A stretch of DNA of 53,095 bases from Parasporobacterium sp. (lineage in GTDB: Bacteria > Bacillota > Clostridia > Lachnospirales > Lachnospiraceae): positions 1 to 53,095 of the forward strand of contig JAFUBX010000043.1 of NCBI GenBank assembly GCA_017459985.1. The letters run 5' to 3'. The notes below the pieces were generated by a model. That model was not told where the DNA came from. It saw only the letters and a program-made list of their open reading frames with translations, and ran no database searches. Positions within the stretch are counted from its first letter, which is position 1. Each line of letters starts with the position of its first letter. This document shows positions 8,248 to 17,020 of the stretch, one piece after another. Made by a program: the position numbers and the translations under genes.

Positions 8248-9862
8248 ATGGAAACGTGCGCTCCTCGCCGCAGGAGTTTTCGTTTCTGTTTTGGCCGGGA
8301 TGCTTTCTGCACCAGTGAGGACCGGGGCAGAGGAACTGATGACGGCCGTGGATTTTGCAGTCACGGTGGAAGGGAAGGAATTCCCTGACTTTTCCGTGCC
8401 TGCGGCTTCGGATTTGCCGGAAATGCAGGATTCGCCGGAAATGCAGGATTCGCCGGGAGTGCCGGAAATACCGGACTCACCGGACGCGCTGGATCTGTCG
8501 GAGACACAGGATGAGGCGGCGGAACCGGATCATTCGATCCGTACGGATTCCTCCGGGATCCGGTACCGGGAAACCGGTGAAGTACTGTTGGGCGCCTATG
8601 CCAATAACCGGAACAATAAGATGTATTTGTCGCTGCGGGATCTGGCAGCACTTCTGAACGGAACATCAGCACAGTTCGATTTTCATCTGGACCGGGAACT
8701 GGGAAGCTATGTGCTCACAAAGGGGATCCCTTATACCCCTGTGGCGGAACCGGAAGCAGAACCGGAGACCAATCCGGGGGATCATTATGATGGGGAAGGC
8801 AATCTGTATGATGAAGAGGGCAATCTGATCGCAGCAGCTCCTCAGGAAGTGCAGCGCCCCTGGTATGAATACCTGTCTTATTATATCAACCCTCTGATCA
8901 TCGACGGGGAGGAAACCCGATACTATTCCATGCAGCTCAGTCTGACGGAGGATCTTTATATTGATCCGGTGGACGCAGAACTGATCCTGAATATCACGCT
9001 GCAAAAGGAAGCGGACACGATCCGGATCGATCCGTCCGGGTTCCGGATTGACCTGACTGAGTTTTCGGAAGACGGATATTTTGATCTGTTCAACGGTGTG
9101 GTACTGGGAGATGCATCCACCGGGGAGATTTTGTTCGGGTGCAAGGAAACCAACCCGGATGCGATCGCCAGCACATCCAAGCTGATGACATATCTGATCA
9201 TGGCGAGATACCTGGAGCAGGGTCGGATCAGTCTGGACGATCCGGTTGTCCTGTCGGATCAGGTGGGAGCACTGATTGATTTCGGCTATGGGACCCTGGA
9301 AATGCGTGCCGGGCAGGAGGTGAAACTCCGGGATCTGGTGGGGGCGATGATGCTGCCCTCCAGCAATGAAGCTGCCCTGGCAATCGCAGAACATGTGGCA
9401 GGGACGGAGTCCCAGTTTGTGAGGCTGATGAATGAGATGGCGCAGAACCTTGGACTTTCCACCGCCCGTTTTTACAATTCCAGCGGCCTTCCCGTTTATT
9501 CAGATTCCCTGATCGCCTCTCCGCAGCAGAACCACATGAGTGCGGCAGATCTTTTCCGGCTGTCTGCCGCAATCGTAAACAATTATCCGGAGATCCTGAC
9601 CTTTTCTTCCAGGAAGACTATGGAACTGGAAAGCCTGGGCTATTCCGTGGACAATTCCAATTACCTGTTATTCAATATGCAGAATTGCGTCGGCCTGAAA
9701 ACCGGAACTACGGATGAAGCCGGCTGCTGTCTGGTGGCAGCCGCAACCGTGCAGAAGGATGATGGGCCGCATACCCTGATCGCGGTAATTCTGGGAGCAA
9801 ATTCCAATCTGGATCGTTTTCAGGTCCCGCAGCTTTTGCTGACCTGGGGCGGGCAGCAGTAA
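8237..9862 (+). CDS. Serine-type D-alanyl-D-alanine carboxypeptidase with N-terminal extra domain
   Basis: This 541-residue secreted penicillin-binding protein of peptidase family S11 trims the terminal D-Ala of peptidoglycan stem peptides. The catalytic motifs are STSK (about residues 312-315), SSN (about 375) and KTG (about 490). Before the enzyme domain come a signal peptide, a Pro/Asp/Ser-rich linker with near-identical EMQDSP repeats, and a segment around YLSLRDLAALLNG that resembles the copper-amine-oxidase N-terminal beta domain. I use ATG 8237 rather than TTG 8231 because AAGAAAGG at 8221-8228 is then 8 nt away. Membrane anchoring by a C-terminal amphipathic helix is not evident; the protein ends soon after the LLLTWGGQ segment. 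Confidence 0.92.
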   Translation: MRGKWKRALLAAGVFVSVLAGMLSAPVRTGAEELMTAVDFAVTVEGKEFPDFSVPAASDLPEMQDSPEMQDSPGVPEIPDSPDALDLSETQDEAAEPDHSIRTDSSGIRYRETGEVLLGAYANNRNNKMYLSLRDLAALLNGTSAQFDFHLDRELGSYVLTKGIPYTPVAEPEAEPETNPGDHYDGEGNLYDEEGNLIAAAPQEVQRPWYEYLSYYINPLIIDGEETRYYSMQLSLTEDLYIDPVDAELILNITLQKEADTIRIDPSGFRIDLTEFSEDGYFDLFNGVVLGDASTGEILFGCKETNPDAIASTSKLMTYLIMARYLEQGRISLDDPVVLSDQVGALIDFGYGTLEMRAGQEVKLRDLVGAMMLPSSNEAALAIAEHVAGTESQFVRLMNEMAQNLGLSTARFYNSSGLPVYSDSLIASPQQNHMSAADLFRLSAAIVNNYPEILTFSSRKTMELESLGYSVDNSNYLLFNMQNCVGLKTGTTDEAGCCLVAAATVQKDDGPHTLIAVILGANSNLDRFQVPQLLLTWGGQQ

Positions 9863-9997
9863 GACTTCCGGGATAACCGCAATGCTGCAGCTTTTCGGCC
9901 TTCTGCACCTTCGGTGAGTGGTCTTACTGCTTTTGGAGGTTCCGTAAAGTCCATGCCGCCGTTGACTTCATCCATACTTGCTTCCGTCATGCCATTT

Positions 9998-10204
9998 GGA
10001 CCATCCTGATAATAATCGTCATTTACTATCCCTGTCATTTTTGCGAAAACAGGGATAGGATTTTCCAATAATTTCATATATAGTCCAGTTCAGGCTCTCT
10101 CAGGACCTTCATTTTGGACCATATTTTGAAAAATCGTCACTTTCTATCCCTGTTTTCCAGTTCAGCGCAGGGATAGTAATTGGCAATTATTGCGCTGATC
10201 ACCC
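9998..10204 (-). repeat. X-module array, two 89-nt hairpins
   Basis: Two 89-nt imperfect palindromes (9998-10086 and 10116-10204) are separated by 29 nt. Both carry the TATCCCTG/CAGGGATA core. The second unit is a hybrid: one arm matches the first unit of locus C (45985) and the other arm matches the second unit (46191). This is what recombination between adjacent cores would leave. Confidence 0.88.
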
Positions 10205-10252
10205 AAAGGCCTTCGGACTACGCATATTCCTGTATGTCTATTTCTGAAAAAA

Positions 10253-10399
10253 AGCATCTGCATGCTCTTAAATCCGGAATTCGCTGTGGCAGATGCTTCT
10301 GCCTGTAATGTATCCGTAATCAGGCACTATTTTCGATAAACGGATACATTTAAAGACAGCTGTCTCCACAATTTGCAGTTTTCAGAAAAAACGGATACA
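10253..10399. repeat. V and W hairpin modules
   Basis: V: AGCATCTGC (10253-10261) pairs with GCAGATGCT (10289-10297), enclosing a segment AATCCGGAATTCGCTGTGG that recurs in loci at 35.5 and 45.9 kb. W: TGTATCCG (10309-10316) pairs with CGGATACA (10341-10348), and a further CGGATACA copy lies at 10392-10399. W is seen only here. Confidence 0.75.
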
Positions 10400-10445
10400 A
10401 AGCCGCCGGCATCTGGATCAGGCGATTGACTCACAGAGTAAGAGT

Positions 10446-10565
10446 GGAAGGCCTGGTATGGAGTTTACAGGTTTTTTCTGAAATTACCTTCCGGATTTCC
10501 GGTGATTTGCACGGAAAACGGAAGGTAACATATGGAATTTATAAGCTTTTTTGAATTTACCTTCC
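10446..10565 (-). repeat. Z-module array
   Basis: GGAAGG (10446), ACCTTCC (10486-10492), GGAAGGT (10520-10526) and ACCTTCC (10559-10565) alternate. They form two outer hairpins of 47 and 46 nt flanking a 27-nt linker that is itself palindromic. Spacing is the same as at 35329-35449 and 45773-45893. Confidence 0.88.
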
Positions 10566-10651
10566 AAAATATATTTCCCTGCGTCGCCAGACAGCGGCAG
10601 TTGCAAACCAGCTTAATCCGAATCTCCGCTATTGCAAAAATCGGTTGTTAT

Positions 10652-10826
10652 GAGGATGTCAGATATCCTCAGACGGAGATTCTTCGTAAAATGAGACAGC
10701 CGACAATATCCTCAGATCCAGGGCCTTGGATATCTAAGGATGTTTTTTATCCTCAATCGGGGAAAGCTGGTATTCTGAGGATATCCGGCAATATCTCAAT
10801 TTTTTGGATTTTCATATAGAGGATAT
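10652..10826 (-). repeat. Y-module array
   Basis: Three roughly 38-nt palindromes bounded by ATATCCTC/GAGGATAT-type ends (10706-10743, 10747-10784, about 10789-10826) lie next to a 19-nt mini-hairpin (10652-10670). The same set in the same order is found inverted at 45512-45686. Confidence 0.85.
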
Positions 10827-11029
10827 TCACTATCCCCAAATAAGACATTTGGAATCTATGAGATATTCGACGGGCAATTAAAAGGGCTTTCCGGCGTAGA
10901 TTGCGGAAGATGATCACCCACCCAGGGTGCAGAAACACCGATTTTTATAGCTCAATGCCCCCAAGCTGCAGAAGCGCCCAATTTTTCGGCAGCACCTGTC
11001 GAAAACATCGAGATTTCGTCTTATCAGAC

Positions 11030-11072
11030 AGGACAAAACAAAGAGGCCGGCGCTGAATGCGGCGGCCTCTTT
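11030..11072 (-). terminator. Terminator of the telA-xpaC operon
   Basis: AAGAGGCCG (11041-11049) pairs with CGGCCTCTT. On the minus strand the stem is followed by a T-rich tract, TGTTTTG. Confidence 0.85.
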
Positions 11073-11089
11073 CAATGAGATTTATTCAG

Positions 11090-12085
11090 TTAGTTTTCCT
11101 GTGTGGCAGTGGCTTGAGCTTCTGCTGTCTGTGAAGCAGGAGCTGGTGCGGTAGCTGCTGCAGAGGCAAAGGAGGAGGCGGAAATGCCCGCTGCCTTTGT
11201 GGATTCCGGTGTGGTCCGGGAAGCCGGGGCTTCAGCACTCTGCGTCTGTGTGGCAGCCGGTGGGGCAACATTCTGCGCCTGTACAGGTTCCGGCACCTTG
11301 GTTTCGGCCGGCGCGGCAGCACTCTTCGCTGCGTCAACAGCAGCACTCTTTGCCGCGTCGGCCGAAGCTCTCTTCAATGGGTCGCTGGCAGCACCCGGAG
11401 CTTCGCCGCGGGTCAGATCTTTGAAATCTTCGTCGTCCAGCAGGCCATCCCGTTTGATTGCGATGGTCATGGCTTCCATATCCACCGCAACATGAAGTTT
11501 GTCATTGTCGAACAGCCCGTCATACAGCTTGTCCATCGCTGTATCGATATCACCGAGATATTTCTTAAGATTCTCCGGCATCTCCGGGTTGTCTACACCG
11601 CTTTCCTCGATCCTCTGATACTTGGAGAGAACCTTGTCCATCGTTGGCAGATAATAATTAAACAGCTGCCGCGTGGTCTGGATTTTCTCCGGTTTCTCCT
11701 TCAGGGTATGAAGGACCTTCTCGATGGAAGAGCAGGCCCGGATCCCGGTTTCGGAGATCTCCCTGTCCTGAATTCGTGACAGGGTCATCCGGGAGCTTAC
11801 CAGCAGGGAATTCGCTCCTCTGAGACTTTCTTCCTGTTCCTTCGTCAGCGGTTCGCTCCGCTTTACGACAGACTGGGGAGCCGCACTTTCCTGGCTGGCT
11901 TTCCGGGCGAACATCACGATCAGGATGCTCAGGACGATCACTGCGATCACAGCGATGATCCCGACCGTCAGCAGGGTCTTAAGAAGAGAACCGGAGAGTC
12001 CGTTCAGCAGGAAAAGCCCCACGATACAGGCAATGATAGCAATAATACCGGCTGTCAGGCCGCCGGATTTTTTCTTTTTCTTCAT
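11090..12085 (-). CDS. XpaC-family membrane protein
   Basis: This 331-residue protein starts with a Lys-rich cytoplasmic tag and two close membrane segments (about residues 8-30 and 36-58). A soluble helical domain follows (about 80-235; GIRACSSIEKVLHTLKEKPE and YLGDIDTAMDKLYDGLF). The last 95 residues are a low-complexity Ala/Pro/Thr/Glu tail with AADAAKSAA-like repeats. The helical domain and the neighbouring telA gene place it in the XpaC family, whose molecular role is unknown. It lies 8 nt behind telA in one transcription unit and is closed by a strong terminator. The Ala-rich tail is not typical of the family. Confidence 0.8.
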   Translation of the reverse strand: MKKKKKSGGLTAGIIAIIACIVGLFLLNGLSGSLLKTLLTVGIIAVIAVIVLSILIVMFARKASQESAAPQSVVKRSEPLTKEQEESLRGANSLLVSSRMTLSRIQDREISETGIRACSSIEKVLHTLKEKPEKIQTTRQLFNYYLPTMDKVLSKYQRIEESGVDNPEMPENLKKYLGDIDTAMDKLYDGLFDNDKLHVAVDMEAMTIAIKRDGLLDDEDFKDLTRGEAPGAASDPLKRASADAAKSAAVDAAKSAAAPAETKVPEPVQAQNVAPPAATQTQSAEAPASRTTPESTKAAGISASSFASAAATAPAPASQTAEAQATATQEN

Positions 12086-12093
12086 AAGCGCAA

Positions 12094-13398
12094 TTATTCG
12101 GCTCCTTCACCTGAAAAATCATTCAAATCTGCCGCAGCGTCTCTGACAGGAGCAGCTTCCTTAATAAAATCCGCCTTGACCTCCATGTTGGCAGTTGAAT
12201 TCCGGATATCCAGGAGCTTCTGCTTCAGAGTTGCCTCCAGAACACCGAGTTCATTTTCTGCGTCACGGCGTTTGATCCGGCCTTCTTCCTGGATCCGTAC
12301 CACTTCGTCCAGGGAGGTGATCAGCTGTTCATTTGCATACTTCACGGATTCGATATCCACGATGCCTTTCTCGCTTTCTTCGGCGATCTCGATCGTGCTC
12401 TGTTTTAATTTTTCGGAATTCTCCCGGATCAGCTCATTCGTGAAATCGGTAACCAGCTTCTGTGCCTTCATGGCCTCCTGGGAATGGGACATGCCAAGGG
12501 CGAGCACCATCTGGTTTTTCCAGAGCGGAATGGTATTGTTAATAGTGGACTGGATCTTCTCCGTCATCAGCGTATCCGAATTCTGGATCAGACGGATCTG
12601 GGGAGCCATCTGCATGCTGACAGTCCGGGTCAGTTCAAGGTCATGGAGCTTCTTCTCAAAACGGTCGCAGAGGGCAGCAAAATCATTGGCTTTCTGAGCG
12701 TCTTCCGCAAGGCCTGTTTCCTGGGCCTTCTTCTGCAGTTCCACTAAAGTGGTCTCCTGCTCCTTTTTCAGTTTGGCCTTGCCGGCCAGAATATACATGG
12801 TCAGTTCCTTGAAATAGACCAGGTTGGAATCATACATCTTGTCCAGCATGACGATGTCGGTGAGGAGCTGGTTCTGATGATTCTCCAGCACTTCCGTGAT
12901 CTTGTCCACGTTAGCTTCCGTGGTGTCATACCGTGCTTTCAGCGTGTTGATGTCATTAACTTTTTTCTTGAACAGACCCAGGAATCCTTTTGTTTCTTCC
13001 CCGTCCACATCGAATCCCTTCAGCTCGGTGACCAGTGCGGCAACATCCCTTCCGACGGTGCCGAGATCCTTGGTCTTGACCCCTTCCAGAGCCGCGTCAG
13101 AGAACTCCGCGATCTTCTTCTGGGCAGCAGCGCCGTAATGAAGGATCACATTGGTGTCCTGCAGATTGATCTTCTCGGAGAAATCGTCCACCATTTTCTG
13201 TTCCTCCTCGGTCAGAGAAACATCCTCCAGATATTTGGAAGACGGAGCCTGGGGAGCTTCCTTGGACATTCCGGAAATTTCCTGGACTGACTGCGCGGCA
13301 GCAGCTGCAACAGAGGCAGCGGAAGCAGCGGGAAGATCTTCCTCAATATCCAGATTCTGGATGGATCCGCCTAATTCAAGTTTGATTTGTTCTGACAT
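12094..13398 (-). CDS. TelA-like toxic-anion-resistance family protein
   Basis: This 434-residue, almost wholly helical soluble protein is of the TelA (PF05816) family. Recognisable features are the EEEQKMVDDFSEKINLQD region, the central GFLGLFKKKVND segment and the long coiled-coil C-terminal half with SVKYANEQLITSLDEV. The family was named for tellurite resistance. Its actual function is unresolved, though it is linked to envelope stress and antibiotic tolerance in Firmicutes. GAAGGAGG sits 6 nt before the ATG. It is the first gene of a two-gene minus-strand operon with the XpaC-type gene and is divergent from the 13.6-kb operon. Confidence 0.9.
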   Translation of the reverse strand: MSEQIKLELGGSIQNLDIEEDLPAASAASVAAAAAQSVQEISGMSKEAPQAPSSKYLEDVSLTEEEQKMVDDFSEKINLQDTNVILHYGAAAQKKIAEFSDAALEGVKTKDLGTVGRDVAALVTELKGFDVDGEETKGFLGLFKKKVNDINTLKARYDTTEANVDKITEVLENHQNQLLTDIVMLDKMYDSNLVYFKELTMYILAGKAKLKKEQETTLVELQKKAQETGLAEDAQKANDFAALCDRFEKKLHDLELTRTVSMQMAPQIRLIQNSDTLMTEKIQSTINNTIPLWKNQMVLALGMSHSQEAMKAQKLVTDFTNELIRENSEKLKQSTIEIAEESEKGIVDIESVKYANEQLITSLDEVVRIQEEGRIKRRDAENELGVLEATLKQKLLDIRNSTANMEVKADFIKEAAPVRDAAADLNDFSGEGAE

Positions 13399-13513
13399 GC
13401 CATACCTCCTTCGTTTGTATCATCCGTATCGGAACGGACTACTCACAGTTTTCTCAATCATACATCATTCTTCCGTGTTTTTAAATAAATATTTAAATTT
13501 GAATGCAAATGTT

Positions 13514-13542
13514 TTGACGAGAGATACCTTAATGAGTATAAT
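13514..13542 (+). promoter_or_regulatory. Promoter of the lipid / c-di-AMP operon
   Basis: TTGACG (13514-13519), 17 nt, TATAAT (13537-13542): the best promoter match in this part of the window. The predicted leader is about 60 nt. Confidence 0.85.
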
Positions 13543-13607
13543 ATAGATTGCTGTTTTATGCAGTCCTACAGCAAGTGCAAAAACAATTACAGAAGGGATA
13601 ATGATTG

Positions 13608-14810
13608 ATGAAAGATATATTTGGAAAATGTTTTGAACCTCAAAAACAGGACGAGCTCCGGGCAGCGGGGATCTATCCTTATTTCAGGGCACTGGAGAGC
13701 AGGCAGGATGTGGAAGTCATCATGGAAGGCAAACGCCGCATCATGCTCGGATCCAATAATTATCTTGGTCTGACAGTGCAGCCGGAGATCGTAGAAGCCG
13801 GAATTAAAGCCCTGGAACAGTACGGAACCGGATGTTCCGGATCCCGGTTCCTGAACGGAACCCTCCGGATGCATTACGAACTGGAAGATGAGATCAGAAC
13901 TTTCCTCCGGAAAGAAGACTGCATAACCTTCCCCGCCGGATTTATGTCCAACCTGGGAATTATCAGCTCCCTGGTGGGCCGGCACGATTATGTCCTCCTT
14001 GACCGGGAGGATCATGCATCCATTTACGATGCCGCAAGACTGAGCTACGGCAAGATGCTCCGCTACCGCCATGCGGATATGGAGGATCTGGAACGGCAGC
14101 TTCAGCTGGTGCCGGAGGACGCCGGATGCCTGATTATTACCGACGGCGTGTTCAGCATGGGCGGCGATATTGCCAACCTTCCGGAGATCTGCGCACTGGC
14201 AGAGAAATACGGCGCCAGAGTCATGGTGGACGACGCCCACGGACTGGGTGTGATCGGAGAGGGCGGCCGGGGGACGGCCAGCTATTACGGTCTGGAAGAC
14301 AAGGTGGATATTTATATGGGAACCTTCAGCAAATCCCTGGCCTCTCTGGGCGGATATATGGTGGCATCCCATAAGATCGTTGATTACGTAAGGCATACCG
14401 CCAGAGAATATATGTTCGCAGCCAGTGTTCCGCCGGCACAGACCGCCGTCGCCCTGGCAGCGCTGAGATATCTGGAGGCGCATCCGGAACTCCCGGAGAA
14501 GCTTCAGAACAATGCGGCAAGATTCCGTCAGAGACTGAAGGAAAAGGACGTTCAGATCATTGAAGCCAATACTCCGATCGTCCCGATCTATACCTATGAA
14601 CCGGAGAATACCCTGATCAAACAGAAGGGCATTTATGATGAGGGTGTATACGTCAATTCCGTACTGCCTCCGGCCTGCGCGCCGGGCGAGTGTCTGCTCC
14701 GGACCTCTCTGATGGCCTCCCATACAGACGCGCTGATCGATGAAGCCGCAGAGATCATCGCAAAGGTCATGAAAAAGGACAACGCCGAAATCATGGCTCA
14801 GCAGCAGTAA
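13608..14810 (+). CDS. Serine palmitoyltransferase-like alpha-oxoamine synthase
   Basis: This 400-residue PLP enzyme belongs to the alpha-oxoamine synthase family (condensation of an acyl thioester with an amino acid). The PLP lysine is K242 in TFSKSLASLGGY; the conserved VDDAHG is at 207-212 and H136 is in DHASIYD. The N-terminal signature AAGIYPYFR and GTGCSGSRFLNGTLRMH resemble Bacteroides serine palmitoyltransferases more than BioF. The likely product is a 3-keto long-chain base or a related amino-lipid; glycine or cysteate as the amino acid cannot be excluded. Start ATG 13608 is preferred over TTG 13605 because AGAAGGGA lies 9 nt upstream. It heads an eight-gene run. Confidence 0.85.
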   Translation: MKDIFGKCFEPQKQDELRAAGIYPYFRALESRQDVEVIMEGKRRIMLGSNNYLGLTVQPEIVEAGIKALEQYGTGCSGSRFLNGTLRMHYELEDEIRTFLRKEDCITFPAGFMSNLGIISSLVGRHDYVLLDREDHASIYDAARLSYGKMLRYRHADMEDLERQLQLVPEDAGCLIITDGVFSMGGDIANLPEICALAEKYGARVMVDDAHGLGVIGEGGRGTASYYGLEDKVDIYMGTFSKSLASLGGYMVASHKIVDYVRHTAREYMFAASVPPAQTAVALAALRYLEAHPELPEKLQNNAARFRQRLKEKDVQIIEANTPIVPIYTYEPENTLIKQKGIYDEGVYVNSVLPPACAPGECLLRTSLMASHTDALIDEAAEIIAKVMKKDNAEIMAQQQ

Positions 14811-14837
14811 CCGGAAGAAAAGGATATCAGAGGCGTT

Positions 14838-15629
14838 ATGGAAGCAGTAGCGATCGTAACAGGAGGATCCTCAGGGATCGGAAGGGCAGTGGCGGAAAGC
14901 CTGGCCCAAAAGGGACTGACGGTATATGAGTTCAGCCGCAGGCAGATCCCGGATCCCGGGGTGATCCACATGGGAGTGGATGTGACCGATGAAGCCGCAG
15001 TAGATGCGGCGGTAGAGCAGATCCGGAAGAACCATCAGCGGATCGATATACTGGTCAACTGCGCCGGATTCGGGATTTCCGGAGCGGTAGAGTTTACTAC
15101 GCTTGAGGACGCCAGAAGACAGCTGGATGTGAATTTTTTCGGAACCGTGATCTGCACCCGGGCAGTCCTTAAGATCATGCGGGAGCAGGGGCACGGGCGG
15201 ATCGTCTGTGTCAGTTCTGTAGCCGGCGCGATCCCGATTCCGTTCCAGACCTTTTATTCGGTCTCCAAATCCGCGATCAGTACCTACGCCACCGCGCTGG
15301 CCAATGAAGTCCGTCCCTATGGTGTCACGGTATGCGCGGTCATGCCCGGAGATATTGCCAGCGGATTTACCGATGCCCGGGACAAATCCTGTGAAGGGGA
15401 CGATCTTTACGGCGGCCGGATCAGCCGGTCCGTACAGGTTATGGAAAAGGACGAGCGGGGAGGCATGAGCCCTGCACAGGCAGGGGCGTATATTGCCGGG
15501 ATCGCTCTTAAGAAGAAGGTGAAGCCGTTGTACGCGATCGGCTTTACCTATAAACTGTTTTGCGTGATCATGAGGCTGCTGCCCTCGGGATTCAGCAATT
15601 ATCTGCTGTATCAGATCTACGCAAAGTAG
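14838..15629 (+). CDS. Short-chain dehydrogenase/reductase, candidate 3-ketosphinganine-type reductase
   Basis: This classical 263-residue SDR has the cofactor motif TGGSSGIG (8-15), NCAG (74-77), and the catalytic Ser127, Tyr140 and Lys144 (YSVSK). The C-terminal segment after residue 220 is hydrophobic, which suggests membrane association, as in ketosphinganine and acyl-lipid reductases. It lies 27 nt behind the serine-palmitoyltransferase-like gene, so the simplest reading is that it reduces that enzyme's beta-keto product. That assignment rests on context; SDR sequences alone do not fix the substrate. Confidence 0.85.
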   Translation: MEAVAIVTGGSSGIGRAVAESLAQKGLTVYEFSRRQIPDPGVIHMGVDVTDEAAVDAAVEQIRKNHQRIDILVNCAGFGISGAVEFTTLEDARRQLDVNFFGTVICTRAVLKIMREQGHGRIVCVSSVAGAIPIPFQTFYSVSKSAISTYATALANEVRPYGVTVCAVMPGDIASGFTDARDKSCEGDDLYGGRISRSVQVMEKDERGGMSPAQAGAYIAGIALKKKVKPLYAIGFTYKLFCVIMRLLPSGFSNYLLYQIYAK

Positions 15630-15643
15630 CAGGAAAGGGAATT

Positions 15644-16039
15644 ATGGTCAATTCAAAGAAAGTACGCGCCATGGTGCAGAACCGGGTCTTTGAAGACCAG
15701 AACGGGAAAACCGTACTGAAACTGAAAGAACGCTGTGAAGACAGGCCCTTCTGGAAGAGCTTTGGGTTCAACGCTCTCGGAGGGGTGCTGCTGTATATTC
15801 TGGTGATGATCCTGCTGATCGCGGCATTTCCGGACTGGTTCCTGGAACGCTACGAGTCCATGGGAAGCGCGCTGTGCGCAGTATCGATCGCCCTTTCCCT
15901 GGCGGTCTGCGCCATTATTTACAGCATGATCTCCGAAGCGGTGTTTAAGAGATTATACAGAAGAGTCCGCAGCACGCTGTGCAAATACAGGGTCAACCAG
16001 CTACGGCTTGAGAAGATCAAGAGAGAACAGGAACTGTAA
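15644..16039 (+). CDS. Small two-helix membrane protein, function unknown
   Basis: This 131-residue protein is not recognised. It has a charged N-terminus (about 1-38), two hydrophobic segments (about 42-63 and 75-96) and a basic C-terminal tail (about 100-131) rich in Arg and Lys, so both ends are probably cytoplasmic. The start ATG 15644 follows AGGAAAGGGA by 3 nt. A longer in-frame reading from 15560 would overlap the SDR gene and is unlikely. It lies between the lipid-enzyme genes and the c-di-AMP genes in a tightly spaced operon (14 nt before, 6 nt after). Confidence 0.8.
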   Translation: MVNSKKVRAMVQNRVFEDQNGKTVLKLKERCEDRPFWKSFGFNALGGVLLYILVMILLIAAFPDWFLERYESMGSALCAVSIALSLAVCAIIYSMISEAVFKRLYRRVRSTLCKYRVNQLRLEKIKREQEL

Positions 16040-16045
16040 CACAGG

Positions 16046-17020
16046 ATGAGATTTTTGACGGAAATCAAAAACAGAATCGACGACTATTATCTGAAGCATC
16101 CCACCATTGCCGGGTTCGCGACCCGATTCGTGATCTCGATTCTTGCGCTGCTTCTTCTCCGGTTTAATATCGGATTTAATCCGATCCTGTCCAATATCTT
16201 TTTTGTCGTCCTGTTCGCGGCGGTCTGCTCGTTTATCCCCGCCAAATTCATGACACTGGCCCTGGTGGCCTACGCGGCGGTACAGATCTTCTCCCTGTCC
16301 ACGGGGCTGGGCGTTCTGGCCGGGATCCTGTTCCTGATCATGTACCTGATTTATTTCCGGTTTGATGAGAAGACCGGCTATGCCATCGTGCTGGTGCCCC
16401 TGTTATGCATCATCAAACTTCCTTTCCTGGCTCCGGTGGTCCTTGCCATTGTGGCATCCTCCGGCACCATCGTCAGCATCCTGCTGGGATTTTTTGCCTA
16501 TTATTTCCTGCATTATCTGCAGATGAATACCGCTGTTTTCATGGGAGCGACGGACGCCACCGAGATCCGGAAAATGTCCATGGCCCTTTCCGGACTGTTC
16601 TCCTACCGGGAAATGTGGTTTACCATGGCCTGCGTCATGCTGGCGTTTTTCGCGGCTTATTACCTGAAGAAGATCAATATCAACAAGTCCGGGTATATGG
16701 CGATTTCCATCGGTACCGGGATCTATCTGATCCTGACACTGATCAGCAATCTCCTGTGCGATTCCATGACCTACAACAAGCTGTTCTGGATCGTGATCGG
16801 AAGCGTGATCACCTGTTTCCTGGGCATGATCATCACCGATCTGGTGCTTCCGCTGGACTACAGCCGGACAGAGCTTCTGGAATTTGAGGATGAAGAATAT
16901 AAATATTTCGTAAGGGCGGTGCCGAAGGCCTCCGTCACCAGGACTTCGATCAAGATCAAACGGATCTATTCCCGGAAACGGACCGACGGACGAAAGGGGA
17001 AGGAGGAAAAGACAACATGA
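16046..17020 (+). CDS. Polytopic membrane protein preceding cdaA, function unknown
   Basis: This 324-residue protein has about eight to ten hydrophobic segments up to residue 275 and then a charged cytoplasmic tail (ELLEFEDEEYKYFVRAVPKA and a basic end rich in Arg and Lys). The layout is reminiscent of aromatic-acid-exporter or FUSC-like proteins, but I cannot identify a diagnostic motif, so I do not assign a function. The stop codon overlaps the cdaA start by 4 nt. This strongly suggests co-translation with the c-di-AMP cyclase and a possible regulatory or transport link to it. Confidence 0.8.
   Translation: MRFLTEIKNRIDDYYLKHPTIAGFATRFVISILALLLLRFNIGFNPILSNIFFVVLFAAVCSFIPAKFMTLALVAYAAVQIFSLSTGLGVLAGILFLIMYLIYFRFDEKTGYAIVLVPLLCIIKLPFLAPVVLAIVASSGTIVSILLGFFAYYFLHYLQMNTAVFMGATDATEIRKMSMALSGLFSYREMWFTMACVMLAFFAAYYLKKININKSGYMAISIGTGIYLILTLISNLLCDSMTYNKLFWIVIGSVITCFLGMIITDLVLPLDYSRTELLEFEDEEYKYFVRAVPKASVTRTSIKIKRIYSRKRTDGRKGKEEKTT

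Larger units (their letters stand above)
9899..11000 (-). repeat. Near-complete mosaic palindrome element, locus B
   Basis: This roughly 1.1-kb non-coding composite is the inverted counterpart of 45366-46344. In element orientation (minus strand) the order is: a segment containing TGTTTTCGACAGGTGCTGCC, the CTGCACCCTGGGTGG motif, the Y array, the Z array, W/V modules, the X array, then the conserved tail (9943-9997). It fills the convergent gap between the carboxypeptidase gene and the terminator of the XpaC gene. I see no plausible gene in it. An 85-codon frame (9820-10077, minus) just reads through the X hairpin. Confidence 0.9.

Noticed and set aside
10532-10819. 95-codon plus-strand frame in locus B
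   Set aside because: It reads straight through Z and Y hairpins and has no ribosome binding site; the corresponding region of locus C does not keep the frame.
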